Shown here: positions 42,901 through 52,800 of the stretch, piece by piece | Numbering within the stretch: position 1 is the stretch's first letter | Layout: every line of letters starts with the position of its first letter | Notes under the pieces: model-generated | Databases searched by the model: none | Seen by the model: only the letters and a program-made list of their open reading frames with translations | Told to the model about the DNA's origin: nothing | Made by a program: the position numbers and the translations under genes | Assembly (NCBI GenBank): GCA_008330645.1 | Contig: VLTN01000003.1 | Location: forward strand, 248,001 to 312,000 | Source: Cafeteria roenbergensis | Lineage: Eukaryota > Sar > Bigyra > Bicosoecida > Cafeteriaceae | Length of the DNA stretch: 64,000 nt | Reading direction: 5' to 3'

Positions 42901-44360
42901 ACTGTGCAATTTGCTCCATGTGGACTCTGGCAGTCGAATGGTTGGCGTACCGCGCATCCATCGGAAGAAAGTGCCGGGCGAAGCTGCCGACCACCGCTTC
43001 CTGCAGCTGCGTCCCTTCGGGGAGCAGGTACACTTTCCATCTTGGGTCACCCCCGGGGACCGCCTTGGCGGAGTTCAGGAAGGACCACGCGCCTGAAAAG
43101 GCCCACAGGCTCAGCGCCACGTTGCTAGCGATCGGTCCCGGGTCCCCCTCTCCGTTGGCCACACGCCACGATCGCTTGGGCAGGATGAGGCTGTGGTTCG
43201 CGGTGCCGGGCAGTCGGCCTCCGTCTTCGCCCAGCCTCCAGTCGTCGAGCACGCTCGTGGTCGTCGCTCCTGACACACGCTGTTTCACGTCCTGGAAAAC
43301 TGCGTCGACAAGCTCGGGGAAGAGCGTCGCTTTGACGGCCCCGGGCATCTCGGCGAGCATCCGCGCCGCCTCTATGCTGAACAGGAGCGGTGCGACCCCG
43401 TCCTCGAATGAGTCTGTAACGATGTCCGACCGTTCCCTGACCAGGTGCTCAAGATGCCGAAAAGGCAGGCTCGGCACCACGACCTGCTGGTCAAGGTCGC
43501 CTCCGGTGTGGATCAGGAACTGTCGCTGCAAAAAGGCCACCCGGGAGCCGCTTGTCGACGTGTTGGCTGCAGCCTTGTAGGCGCGAAACGTGAAGGGGCC
43601 GAACTCCTCGGCAGTGGGGCGAGCACCGTAGGTCAGAACGCGGTCAGGATTCACAACGCTGGCCAGCCAGACCTTCAAGTCGTACCCGTCGTCGTCCTCG
43701 TCTGGGCTCGAGCCGCCGAAGCGTTTGCCGACACGGGGAGGGGCAACGAGGGCGTCGACAGGAAGCACCGAGTCACGCCGGACCCCGTCAGACCACAGAG
43801 CCTCGGCGAACGGGGGCACCTGTGCCCGTAGGACAAAGAACACAATGGCCGCCAGCAGGCAGCCCACGGAGCTCCAGAGCTTCTGTCGCACGTTGAACTT
43901 GCAAAATCGCAGAGTGGCGTCTGCAAGAAAGTCGGCGCATGGCAGGACGGCGCGGAAGAGGCAAAACGGCGGCGTGAGCCCAGCAAGGACGCGCGCAGCG
44001 CCGCTGGAGCACCGTCGCGTGCGAAGGTCGGGCCGAGCAGGGAGCGAAGCAGCCCCCCAGTGCTGGAACAGGCGCGGGTGGGCAGCAGTGCGAGGGCTCG
44101 CGCAGGCGCGCAGCCTCACAGACTTGGCCGGGCGTTGGCAGCGAGTTCCACCACCCTCGCCAAGTCCTCGGCCGCTTCTTTTTGGAGCGCTGTCTGCGAG
44201 GCCGCTTCCCGGACGCGGCCTTTGCTGGGGTGCCGCTTCCGGACGGCGCGCGGCTGACGCCTGTTCCCGACACACGGGCGCCGCCGCCGCCGCCGCCGCC
44301 CCCGCCGCCCCTGTCCCGCGTGCTGGACCTCGACGAGGCGCGGGAGGGTCTTTCGCTCAT
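39935..44360 (-). CDS. CD36/LIMP-2-family membrane receptor with enlarged ectodomain (2 exons)
   Basis: Exons are 44360-44120 and 43920-39935, giving 1,408 residues; the 199-base intron starts GTGAGG and ends TTGCAG. The N terminus is basic and cytosolic with a poly-Gly run. A membrane helix at about 96-115 and a second at about 1045-1067 bracket a large outer domain, the hairpin topology of the CD36 family. Signatures fit at both ends. Near the first helix is SVVNPDRVLTYGARPTAEEFGPFTF; near the second are KPHFLD, GMRP, QVEPVTG and PLAWFEA, which correspond to the PHFL/EP.TG/P.WFE blocks of CD36 and LIMP-2. The ectodomain is about 930 residues against about 400 in animals. A 340-residue Ser/Arg/Pro-rich tail follows helix 2. 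Family members bind lipids, lipoproteins or lysosomal enzymes and take part in uptake of particles. Which ligand this one binds is unknown. Confidence 0.85.
44280..44310. repeat. CCG triplet run in the first exon of the CD36-like gene
   Basis: This is a nearly pure CCG/CGG triplet run that encodes about ten Gly residues on the minus strand, in the cytosolic N terminus of the CD36-like protein. It is likely to vary in length between strains. Confidence 0.85.
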
Positions 44361-44729
44361 GGCGCAGCGCCGCTCCGCAGGCCAGGGCCGAGGAAACGCT
44401 GCGATGCCGCTGGCTCCTGCAAGCTGGCTCGGAGCTGTCTGGCAGGCCTAGGTGGGGAAGCGGGGGAGGGGTGAGTTCGTGGGGTGCAAGAGTGGGGAGT
44501 TGAGACTTGGTTTCGGCAGCGCAGGCTGTCTCTGGTCTCTACCCAACAGCGCCTGCACCCGAGGCACGCACTCCATGCCGGCCTGCGGCCCTGGGCACCT
44601 GCGGCTTCCAGCAAAATCGGATTGGCGGCGGCATCGGCCGCATGGATGGCGAGCAGCTGAGCGTTGTGCGGCATTTGTTTGCGTGCTCAGGGTTGCACTT
44701 GGCGAAACGCACGCCTGGCGCTGCGCCAG
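44361..44729. other. Spacer between the CD36-like and polymerase genes
   Basis: Both flanking genes read leftward, so this 369-base stretch should hold the 3' UTR of the polymerase gene and the promoter of the CD36-like gene. No coding or RNA feature is seen. Confidence 0.35.
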
Positions 44730-47063
44730 TTACACATCGGCGGCTAACGCAGGGTCGCGCCACTCCGGCGGCACCCAAGCGAGCCCAAGCACGTCGAATA
44801 TTTGCCTCTCGGTTCGCACAGCAACTGGCCCGCCGCGCAGAACTTTGTTCCGCTTGCCGGCTTGGGAGCCAGACGTTCGGATGGCAGGCGTCAGCGCCTT
44901 GTCGCAAAGACTGAACCCCGACTTCCCGGCATGGTATCGCATGCTACGGTTGAAATGCGCCGAGCCTGTGAAGTACAGGAGGGCCGTTGCAAAGGCAGGC
45001 GTGGAGTAACTCTTGAGGTCGAGTCGCCGCCAAGGCCCAAGGAGAAACGAGCAGATGCGCTCCAGCACGAGCTCCAGCCCACGCCCGCTGAGAATCGCCT
45101 GGGAGCGGCCGGGGGGCGGCATCAGGGCGCGAGCTAGCACTGCCAGCCCGCTGCATCGGGTGCTGTGGCATTCCGGGGCAGCTGCCAGGGCGCCGAGGCG
45201 CGTCTCCAAGAGGCGGCACTTGGCCAGCACGTCCTCAGCGAGCGCACCGGCACCGCACCGCACAGGAGGAAGGCATTGCTCCGCCGCGTCCGCGTCCGCG
45301 CGTTGGAAGCTGCTGGTGGCCTCCTGGACCAATGCCCCGTGGGCCTGGCACAGCGCACGAACGCGAGGCATAGCTTCAGCGATGCGGGCCTCAAGGTCAG
45401 CTGCGGGGTTGGCCAAGCGCAGCCCAGCCCGAACCAAGGCTTCCCGGGCAGCCACGCGCACTCCCTGCAGCAGAACGTCGCTGACGTAGGCGGGGCAGCG
45501 ACGCAGGCGCGCGACGCAAAAGAGCGTCTCCCCCACCCGGCTGCTGCCGGCGGCTTCTGCCGCGCTGCTGGCTGCAGCTCCTGGGCGCCGGATCGCTCCA
45601 CCCATGGTGGCCTTGGACTGCCGAGCGGGGCCAGTGAAATCCTCAGCGCCCTGTCTGGCAAGACTCTTGATCTCGAAGTGCCCGGACGCAACTAGGCGCC
45701 GAAGGAAGTCGCGCGTCCCCAGCAGCGAAGCTTGCCCCACGGCCTGCGGATGCGACAGTAGCAGGTCGATGTCTCCCGAGTCGCGCTTAAAGCGGCGGTA
45801 GCTGCCACAGCAAGTGAGCATCGCCGTGGCTCCGAAGGCCCGCCTTGCCACCGCTCGAGCAAGGCCGACCCACTCCGCGATTTCCTCGCGAGGGAGGCGG
45901 AGTCCCAGATCATGGACATGCTCAAGGTACACAGCGGTGGAAGGATGCACCGGCACGCCTTCGGGGAAAACCACAGCGGCGTTCTCTAGCGCAAAGCGCA
46001 ACCTTGGCACGCCGTTGGCGAGTTTGCAGCCAGCTGCAAGCACTCTCGCCCTTCGCGAGTCAGCCTGTGAGGGAGACTCAAGCGCACGGCCATGGGATGC
46101 TGTGCGTAGTTCCTCGAGCTGTGCTTCCCACTGCCCAAGTCGGTGGGCGAGCAGCGCGGCCCGGTGAGGGCCCAGGCCCCACAGCCTCTGCAGGTCTCGG
46201 CTGCCAGGGGTGGAGGCAACCATCGCCTCGATCTGGGCAAGCTTTCCCGTGGCGAGGATCTCCTCGGCCTTGGCCAGAGTGTGGCTACCTTCCGGAAGGC
46301 CCGCAGCGAGAAGCACGCGCCTGTTGCGGGCTTGCCATTGCTGGCGCTCCCGGCTCGAAAGCGCAGGCGCATCAGCCAGCAAGGCGAGTTCGCCGTTGCT
46401 CCTCTGAATGCGCGCGATGGCTCGCCGGGTCACGCGAATGCGGTGGTCCCGGGCAGCGTCCGACGTCTGCGACCCGTAGAGCTCTGCAAGGGCAGACAGG
46501 GCTGACACAAGTGCCTGCTTTCCTCGGAGCACCATCGCTGACGTCCCTCGCACGGCACACGGGGCAGGGACAGCCTCGCCACCACCTTCGTCGCAGCGGG
46601 GTCGCTTGCGAGCCCCTCTCGTTGACGCGCCGCTCGTAGCCGCGAAGCGCCTCGCGGATTTCCTGTCTGAAAGGGCCGGGGGCTCCTCGGGCGCCCCCAG
46701 GCGCACGAGGTTCGCCCAGCTCGCTGGGGTTGCCCGCCCCAGCTCCGCCCCTGATACTTCCTGCACAAGCCGCTGCACCTTGCGCGCCCACAAGTACATT
46801 GGCACAGTGCGCTGTGCTGCCAGCAAGGCGGCGTTGCTGCGAAAGACGGCCACGGGTTCACTCGACGCAACGGCGCATGGTACCGACTCGCATCTGCTGG
46901 CCTCTCGCGTGATCCTCGCACGCGCTAGTGCCCTTGTGACGCGGGAGCCTATGCGGCTGATGGCTTCCGGTGCCGGCTCGGTTTCGTCGACCGCTGCCGC
47001 GTGCTCGCGCGCCCACTCCAGAGTGACCGAAGCAATCGAGTCGTCAAAGCCACTGGGCTGCAT
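44730..47063 (-). CDS. Family X DNA polymerase (beta/lambda type) with palm insertion
   Basis: The product has 777 residues from the ATG at 47063. An N-terminal region of about 200 residues has no clear BRCT domain. The 8-kDa lyase domain follows, with AKAEEILATGKLAQIEAM; its Lys near 265 aligns with the Schiff-base Lys72 of polymerase beta. A helix-hairpin-helix reads WGLGPHRA. The nucleotidyltransferase motif GSYRRFKRDSGDIDLLL gives catalytic D431 and D433. The third aspartate is D682 in RRLDLK, followed by LLYFTGSAHFNRSMR, the sugar-selecting YF-TGS motif, and the family's final DVLGL...PEWRD. Between D433 and D682 lie 249 residues, against 64 in polymerase beta. The extra part is Cys/Ala/Arg-rich and in frame with no stop. 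The enzyme should fill short gaps in base-excision or end-joining repair in the nucleus. It faces the ING gene across 194 bases. The frame upstream of 47063 overlaps ING and is not used. Confidence 0.85.
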   Translation of the reverse strand: MQPSGFDDSIASVTLEWAREHAAAVDETEPAPEAISRIGSRVTRALARARITREASRCESVPCAVASSEPVAVFRSNAALLAAQRTVPMYLWARKVQRLVQEVSGAELGRATPASWANLVRLGAPEEPPALSDRKSARRFAATSGASTRGARKRPRCDEGGGEAVPAPCAVRGTSAMVLRGKQALVSALSALAELYGSQTSDAARDHRIRVTRRAIARIQRSNGELALLADAPALSSRERQQWQARNRRVLLAAGLPEGSHTLAKAEEILATGKLAQIEAMVASTPGSRDLQRLWGLGPHRAALLAHRLGQWEAQLEELRTASHGRALESPSQADSRRARVLAAGCKLANGVPRLRFALENAAVVFPEGVPVHPSTAVYLEHVHDLGLRLPREEIAEWVGLARAVARRAFGATAMLTCCGSYRRFKRDSGDIDLLLSHPQAVGQASLLGTRDFLRRLVASGHFEIKSLARQGAEDFTGPARQSKATMGGAIRRPGAAASSAAEAAGSSRVGETLFCVARLRRCPAYVSDVLLQGVRVAAREALVRAGLRLANPAADLEARIAEAMPRVRALCQAHGALVQEATSSFQRADADAAEQCLPPVRCGAGALAEDVLAKCRLLETRLGALAAAPECHSTRCSGLAVLARALMPPPGRSQAILSGRGLELVLERICSFLLGPWRRLDLKSYSTPAFATALLYFTGSAHFNRSMRYHAGKSGFSLCDKALTPAIRTSGSQAGKRNKVLRGGPVAVRTERQIFDVLGLAWVPPEWRDPALAADV

Positions 47064-47257
47064 TTCCGTCCGCGCGTCGCAGACTGCAGGACGGGGGTCA
47101 TCCGAGGGACGCCAAAAGGTGCTGGCCCAAGCCGTAGCGAGGCTTGCTCGCCGGCAACCCTCGACGCCGTTGCCGCTGGGCTCTGCAGCGAGTTCGCCGG
47201 CCGCCGCCTGAAAGCGGCACTCCGTCCCGGCCCCGCCGGGCGAGCCGCTGCCCCACA

Positions 47258-48873
47258 ATGGCCACGTACTTGGACGAGGGGATGGACATCGTGTCGGCCA
47301 TGCCGGGCGAGGTGCAGCGCGCCATGGCTCTGATTCGAGACCTGGACGGCGTGAGTGTGGCTTGTGCGGACACGCGAGCGATTGTCGCCCCGGCCTTGCT
47401 CCGAGCTGAAGCGCACACAAAGAACGAAATGCGTGGATGTCATTTGCTGCCATGGATGATGCCCTGCTGTGGCTTGCAGGGCTCGACCAAGCTGCTGGAC
47501 GCCCTGAAGCGCAAACAGACCGACTACATCAAGCGCGTGCAGGACGCCGTCAAGGACAAGGTGAGGCCGCGGACGGCCGTGTGGGGCCGCTGCAACGCGC
47601 CGGCATGCAGTGAAGCGACGCCCGGGAGAGGGGCATGGGCGGGAGGCAGTCACGCATCAGGATGCCACGAGCGTTGCATCGCTTGCGCATGCGCGTCCTT
47701 CCGCGCAGCCCCGGACCCCGGGAACGGACCTGCGAGCGCTCTCCATGGACAAGGAAGCCCTGGCGGAGATAGAGGCGATGGTGAGCGCGCTACTTCGGGC
47801 CCTGAGCTTGTGCCGGGTCCGGTCGCTCGTGCGCAACAAGGTGGTCCACGCGCTGCCGCCTAGGGCACACGCGTGCGAGCCCCGTCAAGCGGCCACGGCT
47901 GCTGGCACATCCCCACCCCCTTGCCCATCCGACCTCTCTGCGCGTGTGCCTCGTTTCCAATGCTTGTGCGTGTGCTGCGCCCTGGTGCAGCGCGAGGAGG
48001 TGCTGCAGAAGTCGGAGGAGAAGGTGTCCGTCGCAGAGCAGGCCCGGTTCGTCCTCGCCGAGACCCTCGAGGCGCTGGGTGAGTCGCTGAATGCAATGCG
48101 CGCGCACCCGAGAGACCGCTGTGGGGCCGCGCCGCGCCACCAAGGTGCTCGTCTTCGTGGCCGCGGCTGTCCAATTCGCAGACAAGCACCTTCTTGGGTT
48201 CGAGCAGCACCTTCGCAGCTCGGGGGTGTTCGACCCGCACGGCCTGCCTAAGGATACGCCACTGATGGACGATGGCTTCGGCGCGGGCGGCTCTCAGGCA
48301 AAACGCGCGCGGGTGGAGGACGGGCGCGAATCGGGCGGCTACGGTGCTGGCAGCGGCATTGGGGCAGGCTCGGCGGGGATTCCTCACGCGTCACAGTATG
48401 CTGGGGCTGGCGGTGCGTCGCAGGTGGCCGCAGCCGCGCCGGGTCACCATGGGGCGAGCTCGGGCTCTGCTGCAGCCCTCGGGGCCATGCAAGGCGGCGT
48501 GGCTGGCGGGGCAGGTTACGGCAGCGCCAGCGCCGTTGAGCAGGCCAGCCGGGAGGCAGCGGCTCGGGCGGCCGCTGCAATGGCAAGGGAAGCCTCGGCG
48601 GCGGCGGCATACGCGGCCGCTCCCGCACAGACGGCCGCGGCTGCTGCTTCATCGGCGGCGGCCGCAACCGTCCCGCCAGAGGAGCAATACTGCCTTTGCA
48701 ACGGGCCATCGTTCGGCGAGATGGTGGGCTGTGACAACGACGCCTGCACCACGGGCAACGGCTGGTTCCACCTCGCCTGTGTCAAGCTGACTGCGCCGCC
48801 GCCCGAGCACGTCCAGTGGTTCTGCCCAACGTGCAAGGCAGCGATGGACTCCAAGGCGCGCCGGCGCAAGTAG
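47258..48873 (+). CDS. ING-family PHD-finger chromatin protein (5 exons)
   Basis: Exons are 47258-47350, 47480-47560, 47709-47780, 47991-48078 and 48182-48873, giving 341 residues. All four introns start GTGAG, end GCAG and keep phase. The N terminus (MATYLDEGMDIVSAMPGEVQRAMALIRDLD) matches the opening of ING4/ING5 (MATYLEHYLDSIENLP...RNFQLMRDLD), and short exons 2-4 supply the rest of the dimerising coiled coil. An Ala/Gly-rich linker follows. Residues 278-341 form a C4HC3 PHD finger (YCLCNGPSFGEMVGCDND, then WFHLACVKL, then WFCPTC) with the Tyr, Met/Asp and Trp that make the H3K4me3 cage in ING proteins, and a basic tail. ING proteins target histone acetyltransferase or deacetylase complexes to active genes. 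A three- to four-residue insertion before WFH (CTTGNGWFH) is unusual. Confidence 0.9.
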
Positions 48874-49853
48874 GGGAGCTGCTCCCGTGCGCGAGGTCCC
48901 GTGCTTCATCGGTGCTTGGGTCACGTGACTGGCTCGAGTGATTGATTCCCCTTCCCCTGTCCTTGCGCGATTTGGCCGCGTGCATCAATGGCGTGTGCTT
49001 GCTTGGCCGGCGTGCGTCCCCGCTCACCGTGTCGCGAGTGGCCAGTCAGTATCGGGGCTTCTTTCTCGCTGGCAAACACGAAGTGGGGCTGGAGCCAAGA
49101 CAAGACCACACATGAAAATTGCTGGGCCTCCCGCAGAGGCGCCTTGGCAGACGTCAAAACGGATCATGACGCGAACAAAATGAAGAAGCAATGGAACCAA
49201 ATGGGAGAGGGCGGGCAGCCGGGCTGGAACACAATGGTGTCCCAACACTCGGTGCCACGCCCGCTTCAACTGTGCCGCTGCACTGGGCATGCTTGGGGTC
49301 GTCGTCGTCATCGCCACCGGGTCGGAAGCCACGAAGACCCCAGCTGCCATCTTGATGCCGCTCCTCCGCTCTTGCGACTTGAAGTCCTGTCAGTCGGGGC
49401 AGTGGGCGCCGGGTGGGCCGCAGCCGGGTGGGGTCCACCGGCGCCGGAGGCAGCGGGGGAGGCCGCTGCCGGCGCTCTCACTCGCCTCCCAGCGCCAGCG
49501 CCAGCGCCACCCGCAGCTGGGCCTGCGGCGCCAGCCACGGCCGGGACCGCAACAGCAGCCGCGGCCGCGGTGATGCGCGTGCTGCCTGAGACAGTGTGCC
49601 AGCCAGCACGGGCCGCGCCGCGGCTGCTGCTGCCAGGAGAACGCGAAACCCGTGAGTGCCTCGTCGCGGAGCTGAACCTGGGTGCGCCACGAGCGACGCC
49701 CGCGGTCGCGTCCGCTGCAGGACCTGTCGCCGCCTCCGCCATCGCCGGTACGACCCGGCGCGACCCCCAGACTCCCAGCCTGGGAAGCCGGAGGTGAGCG
49801 GAGGCGATGGGGGACGAAATCCCCTCAGAAGAGCTTTGGGGCGGCCCCTGGCG
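48874..49853. other. Convergent spacer of about 1 kb, ING / RGS-kinase
   Basis: This is the longest gene-free stretch between two stop codons. The part from about 48920 to 49260 is visibly less GC-rich than the rest, with A-rich words around 49180, and may be 3' UTR. From about 49300 onward a plus-strand frame is open, but its Ala/Pro/Arg-rich translation matches nothing. I see no tRNA, repeat or transposon. Confidence 0.4.
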
Positions 49854-52800
49854 TCAGCTGACGGTGCAGCATCCGCCGGAGGAGCTGTCCTTGTCGCCCG
49901 GCCTGGCCCCCGCCGCGGGGGTTGTCCGGGTACCGGCGTGCGAGCGGTCGGGCCTCGTAACGCCGACGGCGTTCTGCTCGATCTGACTCGTGGAAGTGTG
50001 CCCAGCCGTGCCCGCGAACACCTCAACGGGCGTCTTGGAGCGAACGGTGGGGTCGTGCCCGCCGGGGAAGACACGGCGGCCGTGGTTGCGACCAACCTGG
50101 CGCGGCTCAATGTCGGGCGTGTCGTCGTCGCCCCGGGCAGCCGACTCCGCGACTGCCGGGAGCTTTCCCGTCGAAGAGGGGGTGCCACGGCTCGACGACA
50201 CGCGCCGCTTGGGCCGCTTCGTATCCGCCACGTCGTCCGCCAAGCCGCTTGAGTTGCCCCTTTGCACGCGTGGCCCCCTGGACGCGGAGCGCACCGCGAG
50301 AACGCTCTGCGTGGCGTCGCGCCCCGTCGACGTCGTGAAGCCCCCGGAGCCAGGCGGGCCCGCTCGGTGCGGCGTCGGGGTGCGGCTCAGGTCCGAGCCA
50401 GGCCCGCGCGTCGCTCCGATTGACTGACTCATCACGGAGTTGAACCGCAGGTGGTTGGGCTGAGACGTGACGACGCTCCCGATGCCCGGCAAGACGCTGG
50501 CCATGGCGTCCGGGGCGACGATGGCAGACTCCCCTTCGAACTCCTGCCCCTCGAACTTGGCCAGCGTCCTCGGGGCGTGCCGCTTCATGCCCGAGGGCAG
50601 CTCCGGCACGCCGAGCACTTCGTTGTCGTGGCGAGCCACGGACGCCAGACGCATGATGGTCGCATCGGGAAGCTGCCGCCGAGGCGCGGCCGAGGTGGAG
50701 GTGGTGGTGGTGGTGGTGGCCCCGCCAGGCGTGCCGCCTTGGGTCTGCGGCGACGACACTGCGGATGCGGGGCGCGCGGCTCCGGCTGGCACGAGCGTGC
50801 GCGAGGTGTCGGCGGAGTCCGCCTTGGCGTCGCTGCGCCTGCGGTCACGGGGGGTCGGGTTCGCGCTCGAGTCGTCCACGAGAGCGCCCACCTGGGACAA
50901 GCCTGCGGACGCGCTGCCGAGGCCCGGAACGCCCGCATGCCGCGAGCGGCCGGCGTCCGTGGCCCCAGCGGCAGCCGTCGTTCCGGCGGCCATGGTGGAT
51001 GCGCCCTCCGTCCCATGCGTCGCCGACTCGGCGATGTCTGACAGCACTGCCACCCCGGGCCTCCGCGGGACGGGGGCAGCGGCAGCCCCGCTCGCGGCCC
51101 CGCCGGCACCGCCGGCCCCACCGCCCGCATCACGGTCCCTGGCCAAGCGCTGCAGGCGCAGCTGGCGGTGCAGGCCCAGCATCTTGAGGTCGCGCTCCTT
51201 GTCAGCGTCGATGGCAGCGATGGAGCGGCTGCCGAGCTGGAACACCATGGGCGCCCCGCCGCGATCGCGCAGCGCCAGCGGCCCGCCCACCACGTCCGAG
51301 TCGATGCTCGCGTCCGCCGGGTGGTGGGGCCGCATCACCGCCCCGGGGCCAGACTCCTGCACGTTGATGAAGTCCTCCGCGTCGTTGGGGCTCGCGAACG
51401 GGTTCGTGAGCATCTCCACCCGCTGCGCTGCCTCGATGATCCGCAGTTCCGGGTTCACGTGCCAGAGCTCGCGGAAGGCGGCCGCGTCGCCCTTGGAAAT
51501 GCGGGCCGCGGCCATCTTCTTGGCGATGCGCTCCTCGGCGGCCGCCATGTCCTTGTGTGCGTTTTGGTTCTCGACCTTGTTGGGAACCAGCGCGAGGTCC
51601 ACGCGCATGCGGTAGGGGGGCACGATGGGCGGAGGGATGCTGCGGGACTCGAGCAGGTCCCAGTCCACGTCCTTGAAGAACGGGTGGGCCATGACTTCCT
51701 CCCAGCCGTTGGGGCCGGCGCCCAGGCGCTGGGGCAGCTCGGGGTGCATGAGCTTGAAGCAGAAATCCATGCCGGCCGGCGAGAAGATTCGTGGGTGGAA
51801 ATGCTCCGCCCTCAAGCCGTCCTTGGTGGCTTGGTTGTCCGCGTCGGCGCCCCGCCCCGTTGCGAAGGGGCTCCTCCCGGTGAAGAGCGCAAAGACGACG
51901 CAGCCGAACGAGAACCAGTCCGCCCCCGTGCCGTACGGGGTGCGCGTCTCTGTGTACTCGATGGTGCCGTCGCGGCGGCGCACCTGCTTCGTCCTGGCGT
52001 CGAGCACCTCGGGCGCCCAGTAGGCCGGGGTGCCCGCCTTGCCCTTGTACCAGCGGTCGTGCACGGGCATGGTGCTCATAACGCCCAGCTCCAGCCGCCG
52101 GGCAGCGTCCACTTCCGCTTGCAGGCCCTTCCACTCGTCAGAGTCCGACGTCGCCACGGCGCCGGCGCCCTGCTTGGGCGGCAGCACCTCGTCCATGTCG
52201 CTCTGGCTGAAGCCGCGCCCGGTGGCGCTCGGGCGGCTTGCATGGCGCGACGCCGCAGCGGCACCCGCTCCGTGAGCAGCAGTGGCGTCGCCGCCGACGG
52301 CGGACCGCGGGCCCTTGCCGCTCTGGATGCTGTCGAGCAACCGCGAGAGGGCGGCGCCCTGGCAGCCGCTCACCACCCCCGGCGGGAGCTCGAGCTTGAC
52401 CGACCCCGGGCTCCTATCCAGCTCGTGCCGCCCGTGGGTCGCGTGCAGGGCGTGGGAGCGACGGCCTCGCCCGTCCATGCACGAGTGCAGCATCACCGCG
52501 AGCCCGAGGTCCGCGATGAGAACGTTTCCCCTCTCGTCCAGCAGAACGTTGGACGCCTTGAGGTCCCGGTGGATGATGCCCGCCATGTGCATGTCGCGAA
52601 TGCCAAGCACCATCTGGGCCGCATAAAACACCACTGTAGACTCCTGGAACCGCCGCGGGCGGTGCGTCAGCAGGAGCCGCTCGAGGTCGCCGCCCCACGC
52701 CATCCGCATGGCGAAGTGCACTTCGTCCTCGCTTTCGAACGCGTAATCGATGGTGCAGACGAAGGGGGAGCGCACCAGCGTGGCACAGAAGAGCTCGCGA

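Noticed and set aside
47064-47453. Longer start for the family X polymerase
   Set aside because: It would overlap the first exon of the ING gene on the other strand and adds only low-complexity sequence.
48988-49797. Plus-strand open frame of 269 codons between ING and the kinase
   Set aside because: It is Ala/Pro/Arg-rich with no recognisable motif, start context or splice logic; treated as non-coding.
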